From positions 1-6,332 of the forward strand of contig CAMCIE010000089.1 in the NCBI GenBank assembly GCA_945874815.1: a stretch of DNA of 6,332 nucleotides, given 5' to 3'. The notes beneath the pieces are model-generated. The model worked only from the letters and a program-made list of their open reading frames with translations, searched no databases and was not told where the DNA came from. Origin of the DNA: an uncultured Bacteroidales bacterium (lineage in GTDB: Bacteria; Bacteroidota; Bacteroidia; Bacteroidales; UBA932). Positions 1 to 6,332 of this stretch are shown here, piece after piece. The stretch's first letter is position 1; each line of letters begins with the position of its first letter. The position numbers were made by a program, and so were the translations under genes.

Positions 1-714
1 AAAGCAGATTATATAATTAGCACAGTCCATCCGAACAGATTGCTGGAAATGATTGACACAAAACTGATCAGGCCTGCTTTCAGGACCAGAATAAGCAGTA
101 TTCCGCAGACTGCCGGAGGCTTTGCCGTCTATTTGAAATTCAAGGAAGGCATGATGCCTTACATGAATACGAACTATTTCGGATATGACTGCGGAACGCC
201 TTGGAACTGTGAACATTACACAGATACACAATGGCCAAAGGGCTTCCTGTACATGCACATGTGCAGTGAAGACAGGCAGCAGTGGGCACGCAGCGGAGTA
301 ATATTGTCATACATGAATATCTCCGAAGTCTCACAATGGGCAGGAACCACCGTGATGCATCGTGGAGAGTCCTATGAACAGTTCAAGCGGGAGCGTGCTG
401 AGCGTCTTCTTGAAAGCCTGGAGAAGCATTTCCCTGGCTTCAAATCCAAAGTTGAAAGTTATACAACCTCCACTCCCCTTACCTATGTTGATTATACCGG
501 CACTGAAGGAGGAGCGATGTATGGAGTGGCAAAAGATATAAATGCAGGTCCGGCCGGAAGGGTCCCTTACATGACGAAAATACCGAACCTGTTTCTTGCC
601 GGACAGAATGTAAACTCCCATGGAATGCTAGGAGTGATGGTGGGCACCCTTGTCACATGCGGCTCACTGGTGAGGGCAGAAGACTTATACCTACAGATTA
701 ACGGAAAAAACTAA
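1..714 (+). CDS. CrtI/RetSat-like FAD-dependent oxidoreductase, C-terminal half (5' truncated by window edge)
   Basis: The reading frame is open from base 1, so this is the last 237 codons of a longer gene; internal TTG/ATG codons near 40-51 are not its start. It aligns nearly collinearly with the C-terminal half of the next gene: fragment codon 2 (ADYIISTVHP) matches that protein's residue 266 and codon 201 its residue 466. About 264 N-terminal residues, including the FAD-binding GxGxxG, are therefore missing, and the intact protein should be about 500 aa. Shared blocks are WPxGFLxM, a TTVxHRGExYE segment, TPLT/SPLT followed by DYxG, and the C-terminal flavin motif NLFLAGQNVNSHGMLGV (GQN at codons 201-203). 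This is the phytoene-dehydrogenase/retinol-saturase superfamily (COG1233 type), flavoenzymes acting on conjugated or isoprenoid chains. The actual substrate is unknown; the ACP downstream suggests an acyl or polyene chain. The stop codon overlaps the next start by one base (TAATG), so the two paralogues are probably translationally coupled. Confidence 0.9.
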   Translation, partial: KADYIISTVHPNRLLEMIDTKLIRPAFRTRISSIPQTAGGFAVYLKFKEGMMPYMNTNYFGYDCGTPWNCEHYTDTQWPKGFLYMHMCSEDRQQWARSGVILSYMNISEVSQWAGTTVMHRGESYEQFKRERAERLLESLEKHFPGFKSKVESYTTSTPLTYVDYTGTEGGAMYGVAKDINAGPAGRVPYMTKIPNLFLAGQNVNSHGMLGVMVGTLVTCGSLVRAEDLYLQINGKN

Positions 715-2219
715 TGAATATGGAAACCAGTGCAGTGATAATAGGAGGAGGCCTTGGAGGTTTGTTTGCAGGAGCTATACTTGCAAAGGAAGGTGTACGT
801 GTGAGCGTCATTGAGAAGAATGCGACTCCAGGCGGAGGACTTCAGAGTTTTGTTCGCCATGGAGAGACTTATGACACCGGAATGCATGTGATTGCAGGCA
901 TGCATGAAGGTGGCAATATCAGAAGGATATGTGATTATCTTGGAATAACCGACAAGATACATATCAAGGATGTGGATTCCGATCTCATTGACAGCCTATA
1001 TTTTGCACAGGACAAAAAGACATATCGAATTGCAAGCGGAAAGGAAAATTTCATCAATTCCCTTGCAGAGGAATTTCCCCATCAGAGAAAGAATCTTGAA
1101 AAATATGTGAAGGCTCTGTATGATATCGTATCTGAGATAGATTTGTTCAATCTGCGTTCCTCGGATACGTTCATGCCGATCCATGGTGAGGATTTTATGT
1201 TGAGTGTGCAGGATTTCATCGCAAAGTATATCAGCGATGAGAAACTCCGTTCAGTCCTCGCCTATATGAATCCATTGTATGGAGGACGTGACAATATGAC
1301 TCCTGCATATCTGCACTCCCTGATCGCGGTTCTTTATATCAACGGACCAAGCCGTTTTGCAGGAGGAAGCGTGCTCTTTGCCAATACGCTGGTGGAACTG
1401 ATACGGGAAAACGGGGGCGAAGTCATCCTCGCCGACGGAGTTTCCAAAGTATTCAGCCGGGAAAAGCGCATAACCGGAGTACTTACACGCAAAGGGCGCA
1501 GGTTCGAGGCAGACTGGTACATCTGCGCGATACATCCATGCTCGTTTTTCCAGCTCCTGGATGATCCATCAGTCCTTCCGAAGGCCTACAGGACCCGTCT
1601 TGACAATCTGAACAATGCCTATTCGGCATTTACATTGAATATAAAACTCAAGCCAGGGACTGTCCGCTATGTCAATCATAGCATGTACTATATGAGCCGC
1701 TACGACCGGGTATGGGATTTTGACCGTGCAGATGTGAAATGGCCGCTTGGATTTTTGTGCATGACCCCTCCGGAGATTGAACAGGGAGAGTTTTCCACGA
1801 AAATGATTATCACTGCCCCGATGGTATGGGAGCATGTAAAAAAGTGGGAAAATACCACGGTAGGACACCGTGGGGAGGAATATGAAAAATGGAAGCAGGA
1901 ATGTGCCGAGACCCTGCTTGACATGATAGAGGAATTGTACCCGGACATCAGGGACTGCATTCTGGAAATCAATACTGCCTCCCCTCTTACTATCAGGGAT
2001 TACTATGGCGTCAAGGAAGGCTCCATGTGCGGTTTTTCAAAAGACTGGAAGAATATCACGGCTTCCCAGGTGCCCGTGGTAACCAAGGCGAAGAACCTGC
2101 TCATGACAGGCCAGAACTGCAACGGACACGGCTTCTGTGGCGTTCCTCTGACAGCCATCAATACCTGTGAGGTGATACTCGGCAGGAACTATGTACTTGA
2201 CAAAATCAACAACAAATAG
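714..2219 (+). CDS. CrtI/RetSat-like NAD(P)/FAD-dependent oxidoreductase (phytoene-dehydrogenase-related)
   Basis: Complete 501-residue protein of the usual length for this superfamily. The N-terminal Rossmann motif is clear: beta strand AVIIGGGLGG (glycines at residues 11-13, 15 and 16), with an acidic residue at E34 ending the second strand, as expected for FAD ribose binding. It is followed by PGGGLQSF (39-46) and the YDTGMHVI segment (53-60) typical of CrtI/RetSat-like proteins. The C-terminal flavin motif is NLLMTGQNCNGHGFCGV (461-477). No signal peptide or strong membrane span is seen, so it is probably cytosolic or membrane-peripheral. Family members desaturate, saturate or isomerise polyene chains; no phytoene synthase or other carotenoid gene is in view, so a carotenoid role is not supported. 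The ATG at 714 overlaps the upstream stop, and a second ATG lies two codons later at 720. The leader is A-rich (ACGGAAAAAACTA) without a Shine-Dalgarno box. It differs from its upstream paralogue in carrying Cys469 and Cys475 in the flavin motif, where the neighbour has Val and Leu. Confidence 0.93.
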   Translation: MNMETSAVIIGGGLGGLFAGAILAKEGVRVSVIEKNATPGGGLQSFVRHGETYDTGMHVIAGMHEGGNIRRICDYLGITDKIHIKDVDSDLIDSLYFAQDKKTYRIASGKENFINSLAEEFPHQRKNLEKYVKALYDIVSEIDLFNLRSSDTFMPIHGEDFMLSVQDFIAKYISDEKLRSVLAYMNPLYGGRDNMTPAYLHSLIAVLYINGPSRFAGGSVLFANTLVELIRENGGEVILADGVSKVFSREKRITGVLTRKGRRFEADWYICAIHPCSFFQLLDDPSVLPKAYRTRLDNLNNAYSAFTLNIKLKPGTVRYVNHSMYYMSRYDRVWDFDRADVKWPLGFLCMTPPEIEQGEFSTKMIITAPMVWEHVKKWENTTVGHRGEEYEKWKQECAETLLDMIEELYPDIRDCILEINTASPLTIRDYYGVKEGSMCGFSKDWKNITASQVPVVTKAKNLLMTGQNCNGHGFCGVPLTAINTCEVILGRNYVLDKINNK

Positions 2220-2232
2220 CATCAATATAGTT

Positions 2233-3363
2233 ATGTTCAGCGATATAAGGCCATATTACGATAACGAGATACCCCAGGCGATGAACCGTATCGCAGAGAA
2301 TCCAATGTTCCCGGTTCTTGCTTCTTATGTGTTCCCTGACGAACCGGTAGAACAGCTAAGGGACATGGTCAGCAACATCGGAACCATTTCTGATTTCCAG
2401 AGGAAGGTCATGTTCCATGCAAACGAAAGAATCATTGCACAGAGCATCACTGAGTTCACATTCGACGGAATGGAGAATATTGACAAATCCCGTTCTTATG
2501 TATTTCTGTCCAATCACAGGGACATAATGCTCGATGCTTCCCTTCTTCAGAATGTCCTCATTTCCAATGGATTGGATACTACAGAAATCACTTTCGGTGC
2601 CAATCTGATGCAAGGACAACTTGTCATTGATATCGGAAAATCCAACAAAATGTTCAGGGTGGAGCGTCCGGGAGGAAGCATCAGAGAGTTCTACAAGGCT
2701 TCGATGCACCTTTCGGACTATATCAGGCACACTATAATTGAAAAAAAGCAGTCAGTCTGGATTGCCCAGCGCAACGGACGTACCAAGGACGGAATCGACC
2801 GCACGGACCAGGGAATCATCAATATGTTCAGGATGAGCTCTGAAGGTAAATCCTCATCATTGGCAGAGCTTAATCTTCTTCCGGTGAGCGTGTCCTATGA
2901 AATGGAACCATGCGACATCTTGAAGACGTTGGAACTGTATGCCAAGAGGCAGGGACCGTATATCAAGAAGCCCGGCGAAGATTTGAACAGCATCCTCACC
3001 GGCATCCTTCAACCGAAGGGACGTGTGCATTTCCATATATGCGAACCTATATCAGAACTTGATATGGAGCCATATAATAGTCTGTCGTCAAATGATTTCA
3101 ATAAGAAAATAGCAGCGCTTGTGGATCAGAGGATATGCAGCGCCTACAAACTTTGGCCAAACAATTTCATCGCTTATGACATGCTCAGGGGAAGTTCAGA
3201 CTATGCCTCAGAATATGATGAATCATCCAAGGCAGAATTCATTGAACACCTGTCAGCCCTGGACAGATATGAGAATGAATGCAATGTGGAAGAATTGAAA
3301 CAGATAATGCTGGGAATCTATTCAAGCCCGGTTGACAGCGCAATATTGTTCAGCGGGAAATGA
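2233..3363 (+). CDS. Lysophospholipid / glycerol-phosphate acyltransferase-like protein (PlsC/PlsB superfamily)
   Basis: A 376-residue protein if started at ATG 2233, which begins MFSDIRPYYDNEIP and leaves a 13-base gap after the previous stop. An in-frame ATG at 2191 would add 14 residues but overlap the upstream gene by 29 bases, and those extra residues look like shadow translation, so 2233 is preferred. The acyltransferase blocks appear in order: block I SNHRDIMLD (N94, H95, D101), block II MFRVERPGGS (about 140-148, R142/R145), block III WIAQRNGRTKDG followed by RTDQG (176-194; PlsB-like GRxKDG in place of the PlsC FPEGTRS), and block IV LPVSVSYEMEP (216-226). No obvious transmembrane span is seen. 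Such enzymes move an acyl group from ACP or CoA to glycerol-3-phosphate or a lysolipid. With an ACP and a lipid exporter in the same operon, it probably esterifies the pathway product to a lipid acceptor (inference). The catalytic His and Asp are one residue further apart than the canonical HX4D. The last four bases overlap the next gene (ATGA). Confidence 0.85.
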   Translation: MFSDIRPYYDNEIPQAMNRIAENPMFPVLASYVFPDEPVEQLRDMVSNIGTISDFQRKVMFHANERIIAQSITEFTFDGMENIDKSRSYVFLSNHRDIMLDASLLQNVLISNGLDTTEITFGANLMQGQLVIDIGKSNKMFRVERPGGSIREFYKASMHLSDYIRHTIIEKKQSVWIAQRNGRTKDGIDRTDQGIINMFRMSSEGKSSSLAELNLLPVSVSYEMEPCDILKTLELYAKRQGPYIKKPGEDLNSILTGILQPKGRVHFHICEPISELDMEPYNSLSSNDFNKKIAALVDQRICSAYKLWPNNFIAYDMLRGSSDYASEYDESSKAEFIEHLSALDRYENECNVEELKQIMLGIYSSPVDSAILFSGK

Positions 3364-6134
3364 AGCTTATTTTGAAAATATATGACTATTTCAAGGCGCA
3401 TGGCCGTGTGCTATGGCTATCTTTGGTACTGGTCATGGTCATTCTTGTCTGTCTTCTCACAAGAATGAAATTCAGCGAGAATATCAGTGATTTCATGCCA
3501 CTTGAAAAGTCGGGGCAAGAGGCCCTTGAGGTGTATCAGAACATTTCCGGTGCAAGTCGCCTGTACATTCTTTTCAACAATCCGGATGACCCTGACATGA
3601 CCATAGATGCCATTGATTGCTTTGTTGACAATGTCATACAGAGGGACAGTCTGGGCTGGTGCGAAGACCTCACGGCGCAGTTCGACATGGCCATGATTCA
3701 GGAAGTGGCCGGATTCGTATATGAGAATATCCCCTATTTCCTTACTGAAAAGGACTATGCACGGATGGACAGCCTGCTCACGGTGCCGGGCTACATCCCG
3801 GACCAGATTGAGCGTGACAGGCAGATGCTGATGTTCCCCACAGGAGGAATGATGACGGCAAATCTTTCCAGGGATCCGCTCGGGCTTTTCACACCGGTAC
3901 TGTCAACCCTTCAGCGATCAAGCGGACAGAATATCTTCGAAATGTATGAAGGATATATCTTCACACCAGATATGAGCCGCGCCATTGCCATGGTCAGCTC
4001 TCCGTTCGGAAATAGTGAGACAGAGCATAATACCGTCTTGCTAAGCATCTTGCATGAATCAATCAAACAGATGCAGGAATCATATCCTCAAGTCGGTGCA
4101 ACTGTTGTCGGAGGTCCGGAGATTGCCGTGGGAAACTCTGACAGGATAAAGAAAGACAGCGTGATTGCCATATCGCTTTCAGTCATTCTCATACTTATGC
4201 TGGCATTCTATGCCATAGGTTCCCTTCGCAATATTCTGCTGATTTTCCTGTCAATAGGATGGGGATGGCTCTTTGCCATGGGAGGAATGGCCCTGTTCGG
4301 GGGCAATGTCTCCATTATCGTCATCGGCATATCGAGCGTCATTCTGGGCATCGCGGTCAACTACCCTCTACACCTTATCGTGCACTCATCCCATGTGCCG
4401 GATATGAGGCTGACAATCAAGGAAATAATGGCTCCTTTGGTAGTGGGCAACATAACGACCGTGGGTGCCTTCCTGACCCTGGTGCCTCTCCAGTCCACAG
4501 CTCTCAGGGATCTGGGCATATTCGCTTCGCTTCTGCTGGTGGGCACCATTCTTTTCGTTCTTCTTTACCTTCCGCACATGGTAAAGACAAGACCAGCCCA
4601 CAATCCTCAGACGAAACTGATTAACCGGATTGCTGCATTCTCGCCGGAGAACTACAAATGGCTCATCGTGCTTGTTGCCCTGCTCACCTTGGTACTGACC
4701 TATTTCAGCTTCAAGACAGAGTTCGATTCCGACATGTCCAACATCAATTACATGACTCCTTCCCAAAAGGAAAACATGGAATACTTCCAGAGTCTTGTAT
4801 CTGAGAATGCATCTTCTTCCATATCAAGTGTTTATGTGCTTTCTAAAGGAGAAAATTTCGACCAGGCACTTCAGAAGAACGCGCAGCTCAGGCCTGTGGT
4901 TGACAGCCTCATGGCCACTTCAGACATTCTTTCCTGCAGTTCTGTGGATCCATTCCTTTGCTCATTGGAAGAACAGGAGCATCGGCTGGGGATGTGGAAA
5001 GATTTCGTTTCCCGTCACAAGGATGAACTCACCGGAACACTAGGCAGGGCAGCCGTCTCACAAGGCTTTTCAAGGAACGCCTTCTCCCCTTTCATGAGCT
5101 TGGTGGAAGATGCCGCCGATTTCACTCCCAAGGAGATGTCATATTTTGCCCCTCTTACAAAACTAATTTTGAATCAGAATGTTACATCACTGGACAATAC
5201 TGCCTGTATTGTTGATGTACTGAGTGTTCCAACTGACAGAATCGGCATAGTCGAGTCATGTTTTGACAATAGCTTCGACATAGCTTCCCTTAACAGTTCC
5301 CTTTCCAACAACCTGTCAGACAACTTCAACTATATCGGCTGGGCCTGCTCACTGATAGTCTTCATATTCCTGTGGTTCTCTTTCGGAAGCCTGGAACTGG
5401 CTCTGGTATCCTTCCTTCCGATGGCAGTGAGCTGGATATGGATTCTCGGCATCATGGCCTTGCTCGGCATAAAGTTCAACATCGTCAACATCATACTTGC
5501 AACATTCATTTTCGGACAGGGAGACGACTATACAATCTTTATGACCGAAGGATGCCAGCATGAATATACATTCAGAAAACCAATTCTTGCATCATACAAG
5601 AGCAGCATACTTCAGTCTGCCCTGATTATGTTCATAGGCATAGGAACATTGATCATTTCAAGACATCCCGCAATGAAATCTCTTGCCCAGGTGACAATGA
5701 CGGGAATGTTCTCTGTCGTGCTTATGTCATATCTGATACCTCCCCTTCTTTTCAAATGGATGACTACCAGCAAGGGAATGGTCAGGAAGCATCCTCTCAC
5801 CATCAGGACCCTGATCATGGGTATGCCTTCCGACCCCGTATCACTGGTAAAAGGACGTTATATTTACAAAGGAAAGGAAATCACGTCCACCGTGTCCCGA
5901 AATCTGAAAACCATTCCGTCGGAAGTCGCGGCAATGAACCTCGATGACAAAGGAGAGTACGTTTGCAATGACGGAGGTTATGGAGAAAAGGCAATGTACA
6001 TAGCCCTGACGCATCCGGGACTGAAAGTAAAAGCAATTATACAAGACCCTCAGCGAAGGGAAATAGCTGCAATTGCAGCAAATGATTTCATAGATAATAT
6101 CATATTGACAAATCATGAAGAACAGAATTATTGA
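3360..6134 (+). CDS. MMPL/RND-family lipid exporter with methyltransferase-like C-terminal tail
   Basis: A 924-residue inner-membrane protein with the RND/MMPL layout: TM1 at about 16-36, a periplasmic domain at about 37-265, and TM2-TM6 at about 268-289, 292-314, 318-340, 360-382 and 386-407. TM7 follows at about 433-451, a second periplasmic domain at about 452-657, and TM8-TM12 at about 659-679, 681-703, 706-728, 748-768 and 779-799. TM4 carries GIAVNYPLH (N334-Y335) and TM10 carries GQGDDYTIFM (D722, D723, Y724); the latter matches the Asp-Tyr proton-relay pair known in MmpL3. Family members move lipids or lipid-linked polyenes out of the inner membrane using the proton gradient (COG4258-type predicted exporters occur in aryl polyene and flexirubin clusters). 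About 120 soluble residues follow TM12 and are described separately. The start overlaps the acyltransferase stop by four bases, and the end overlaps the ACP gene by 20 bases, so export is tightly tied to product assembly. The cargo is not determinable from the sequence. Confidence 0.9.
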   Translation: MKLILKIYDYFKAHGRVLWLSLVLVMVILVCLLTRMKFSENISDFMPLEKSGQEALEVYQNISGASRLYILFNNPDDPDMTIDAIDCFVDNVIQRDSLGWCEDLTAQFDMAMIQEVAGFVYENIPYFLTEKDYARMDSLLTVPGYIPDQIERDRQMLMFPTGGMMTANLSRDPLGLFTPVLSTLQRSSGQNIFEMYEGYIFTPDMSRAIAMVSSPFGNSETEHNTVLLSILHESIKQMQESYPQVGATVVGGPEIAVGNSDRIKKDSVIAISLSVILILMLAFYAIGSLRNILLIFLSIGWGWLFAMGGMALFGGNVSIIVIGISSVILGIAVNYPLHLIVHSSHVPDMRLTIKEIMAPLVVGNITTVGAFLTLVPLQSTALRDLGIFASLLLVGTILFVLLYLPHMVKTRPAHNPQTKLINRIAAFSPENYKWLIVLVALLTLVLTYFSFKTEFDSDMSNINYMTPSQKENMEYFQSLVSENASSSISSVYVLSKGENFDQALQKNAQLRPVVDSLMATSDILSCSSVDPFLCSLEEQEHRLGMWKDFVSRHKDELTGTLGRAAVSQGFSRNAFSPFMSLVEDAADFTPKEMSYFAPLTKLILNQNVTSLDNTACIVDVLSVPTDRIGIVESCFDNSFDIASLNSSLSNNLSDNFNYIGWACSLIVFIFLWFSFGSLELALVSFLPMAVSWIWILGIMALLGIKFNIVNIILATFIFGQGDDYTIFMTEGCQHEYTFRKPILASYKSSILQSALIMFIGIGTLIISRHPAMKSLAQVTMTGMFSVVLMSYLIPPLLFKWMTTSKGMVRKHPLTIRTLIMGMPSDPVSLVKGRYIYKGKEITSTVSRNLKTIPSEVAAMNLDDKGEYVCNDGGYGEKAMYIALTHPGLKVKAIIQDPQRREIAAIAANDFIDNIILTNHEEQNY
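5823..6131 (+). other. Truncated class I methyltransferase-like (Rossmann half) tail of the MMPL protein
   Basis: Residues 822-924 of the exporter lie after the last membrane span. They begin with a basic KGRYIYKGKE segment (831-840). A strand and glycine loop YVCNDGGYGEKAMYIA (867-882) then resembles SAM motif I but departs from E/DxGxGxG: the acidic position is Cys869 and the first Gly is Asp871. A second strand ends in D896-P897, the position of the ribose-binding acid, followed by a helix (RREIAAIAANDF) and a short third strand (IIL). The chain stops about 28 residues after D896, so the later strands and the catalytic or substrate region of a normal methyltransferase are absent. From general knowledge, Bacteroidota have long proteins annotated as MMPL transporter / lysophospholipid acyltransferase / class I methyltransferase fusions. 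This tail looks like a shortened relic or a repurposed binding domain of such a fusion, lacking the acyltransferase part. The homology is by eye and only moderately certain. Confidence 0.5.
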
Positions 6135-6332
6135 ACTCCTGTCGGAAGCCCTTCCGGCAGTTGACTTTGAATCAGAATTTCTTTTCAGCGAGCTTGACTC
6201 TTTGGGAATAGCGACCATCTTGCTGCTATTGTCAAATGAGTACCACATCAGTCTGAATGCATCGGATGTCACTCCGAAGAATTTCATGACAATCGATTCA
6301 GTTGTCGCTATGGTTGAATCTAAATTGAAAAA
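6115..6332 (+). CDS. Acyl carrier protein (3' end cut by window edge)
   Basis: ATG at 6115 opens a frame that overlaps the end of the exporter gene by 20 bases and runs off the right edge after 72 full codons without a stop. The protein starts MKNRIIELLSEALP and carries FSELDSLGIATILLLL, where Ser29 of D28-S29-L30-G31 is the expected 4'-phosphopantetheine attachment site at the start of helix II. The acidic helix I, the hydrophobic helix II and the closing segment with MTIDSVVAMVESKLK match the four-helix ACP fold. Carrier proteins are usually 75-85 residues, so only a few codons are probably missing. Its place in the operon argues for a dedicated secondary-pathway ACP that holds the chain handled by the flavoenzymes and acyltransferase, not the housekeeping fatty-acid ACP (inference). 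The start sits inside the preceding coding sequence without a Shine-Dalgarno box, which suggests coupled translation. It is too short and too close to the edge to say which ketosynthases it serves. Confidence 0.87.
   Translation, partial: MKNRIIELLSEALPAVDFESEFLFSELDSLGIATILLLLSNEYHISLNASDVTPKNFMTIDSVVAMVESKLK
6139..6160 (+). repeat. Inverted repeat / potential RNA hairpin at the start of the ACP gene
   Basis: CTGTCGGAAG at 6139-6148 and CTTCCGGCAG at 6151-6160 are complementary apart from one U-G wobble (6142/6157). In RNA this gives a stem of nine pairs with a GCCC loop. It lies five bases after the exporter stop codon and inside ACP codons 9-16. No T-run follows (TTGACTTTGA), so it is not a typical intrinsic terminator. 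It could influence transcript stability or the relative yield of exporter and ACP, or it could be a chance result of coding sequence. Confidence 0.3.

Noticed and set aside
1855..1873. Perfect 7-bp inverted repeat CCACGGT / ACCGTGG with a 5-base spacer
   Set aside because: It sits in the codons for the conserved TTVGHRG segment of the second oxidoreductase; a partly similar sequence arises in the paralogue from the same protein motif, so coding constraint explains it.
1..2219. Carotenoid biosynthesis operon
   Set aside because: CrtI-like genes alone suggest this, but no phytoene synthase, cyclase or prenyltransferase is visible, and the neighbours are an acyltransferase, an MMPL exporter and an ACP.
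2191..2232. Upstream in-frame ATG for the acyltransferase
   Set aside because: It would overlap the preceding gene by 29 bases and add residues MYLTKSTTNSINIV that do not look like part of the domain; ATG 2233 fits the operon spacing better.
2356..2730. 124-codon reverse-strand open frame inside the acyltransferase
   Set aside because: It is antisense to the block I-II region, whose + strand translation matches a known family; no independent support.
4259..4766. Overlapping 121-codon (+) and 126-codon (-) open frames within the exporter
   Set aside because: Both fall in the TM3-TM7 coding region of the MMPL gene; their products are Gly/His/Arg/Ser-rich without any family signature.
5841..6287. 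148-codon reverse-strand open frame across the end of the exporter and the ACP
   Set aside because: It lies antisense to two well-supported genes, has no recognisable motif, and its translation is low-complexity shadow sequence.

Overview
The window is a densely packed, single-strand piece of a lipid- or polyene-type biosynthetic operon, most likely from a Bacteroidota genome (Bacteroides/Prevotella-like). The lineage call is an inference. It rests on A-rich leaders instead of clear Shine-Dalgarno boxes before the starts, moderate GC by eye, and the type of acyltransferase (NHRDIMLD motif) and MMPL exporter (GIAVNYPLH motif, methyltransferase-like tail), which resemble proteins I know from that phylum. 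No rRNA, tRNA, mobile element or CRISPR is visible.

Layout, all on the + strand: (1) 1-714, the C-terminal half of a CrtI/RetSat-like FAD oxidoreductase, cut by the left edge; (2) 714-2219, a complete 501-residue paralogue of it; (3) 2233-3363, a lysophospholipid/glycerol-phosphate acyltransferase-like protein; (4) 3360-6134, a 12-TM MMPL/RND exporter with a soluble C-terminal tail that looks like half of a class I methyltransferase; (5) 6115 to the right edge, an acyl carrier protein with a DSLG phosphopantetheine site. Junctions are very tight: genes 1/2 share 1 nt (TAATG), genes 2/3 are 13 nt apart, genes 3/4 share 4 nt (ATGA), and genes 4/5 overlap by 20 nt. This points to one transcript with translational coupling. 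There is no gene-free stretch longer than 13 bases, so no promoter or terminator is expected inside the window.

Working model (inference): the ACP carries a growing or finished acyl/polyene chain, the tandem CrtI-like flavoenzymes add, remove or isomerise double bonds, the acyltransferase moves the product onto a lipid or glycerol acceptor, and the MMPL protein exports the lipid to the periplasm or outer membrane. The parts list resembles the aryl polyene / dialkylresorcinol (flexirubin) clusters of Bacteroidota. The diagnostic ketosynthases, dehydratase and ammonia-lyase or resorcinol genes would have to lie outside the window, so the product class cannot be fixed from this sequence. The most unusual points are the truncated methyltransferase-like tail on the exporter, the Asn/Asp asymmetry at the exporter's proton-relay positions, and the pair of CrtI paralogues next to an ACP with no carotenoid gene in view.
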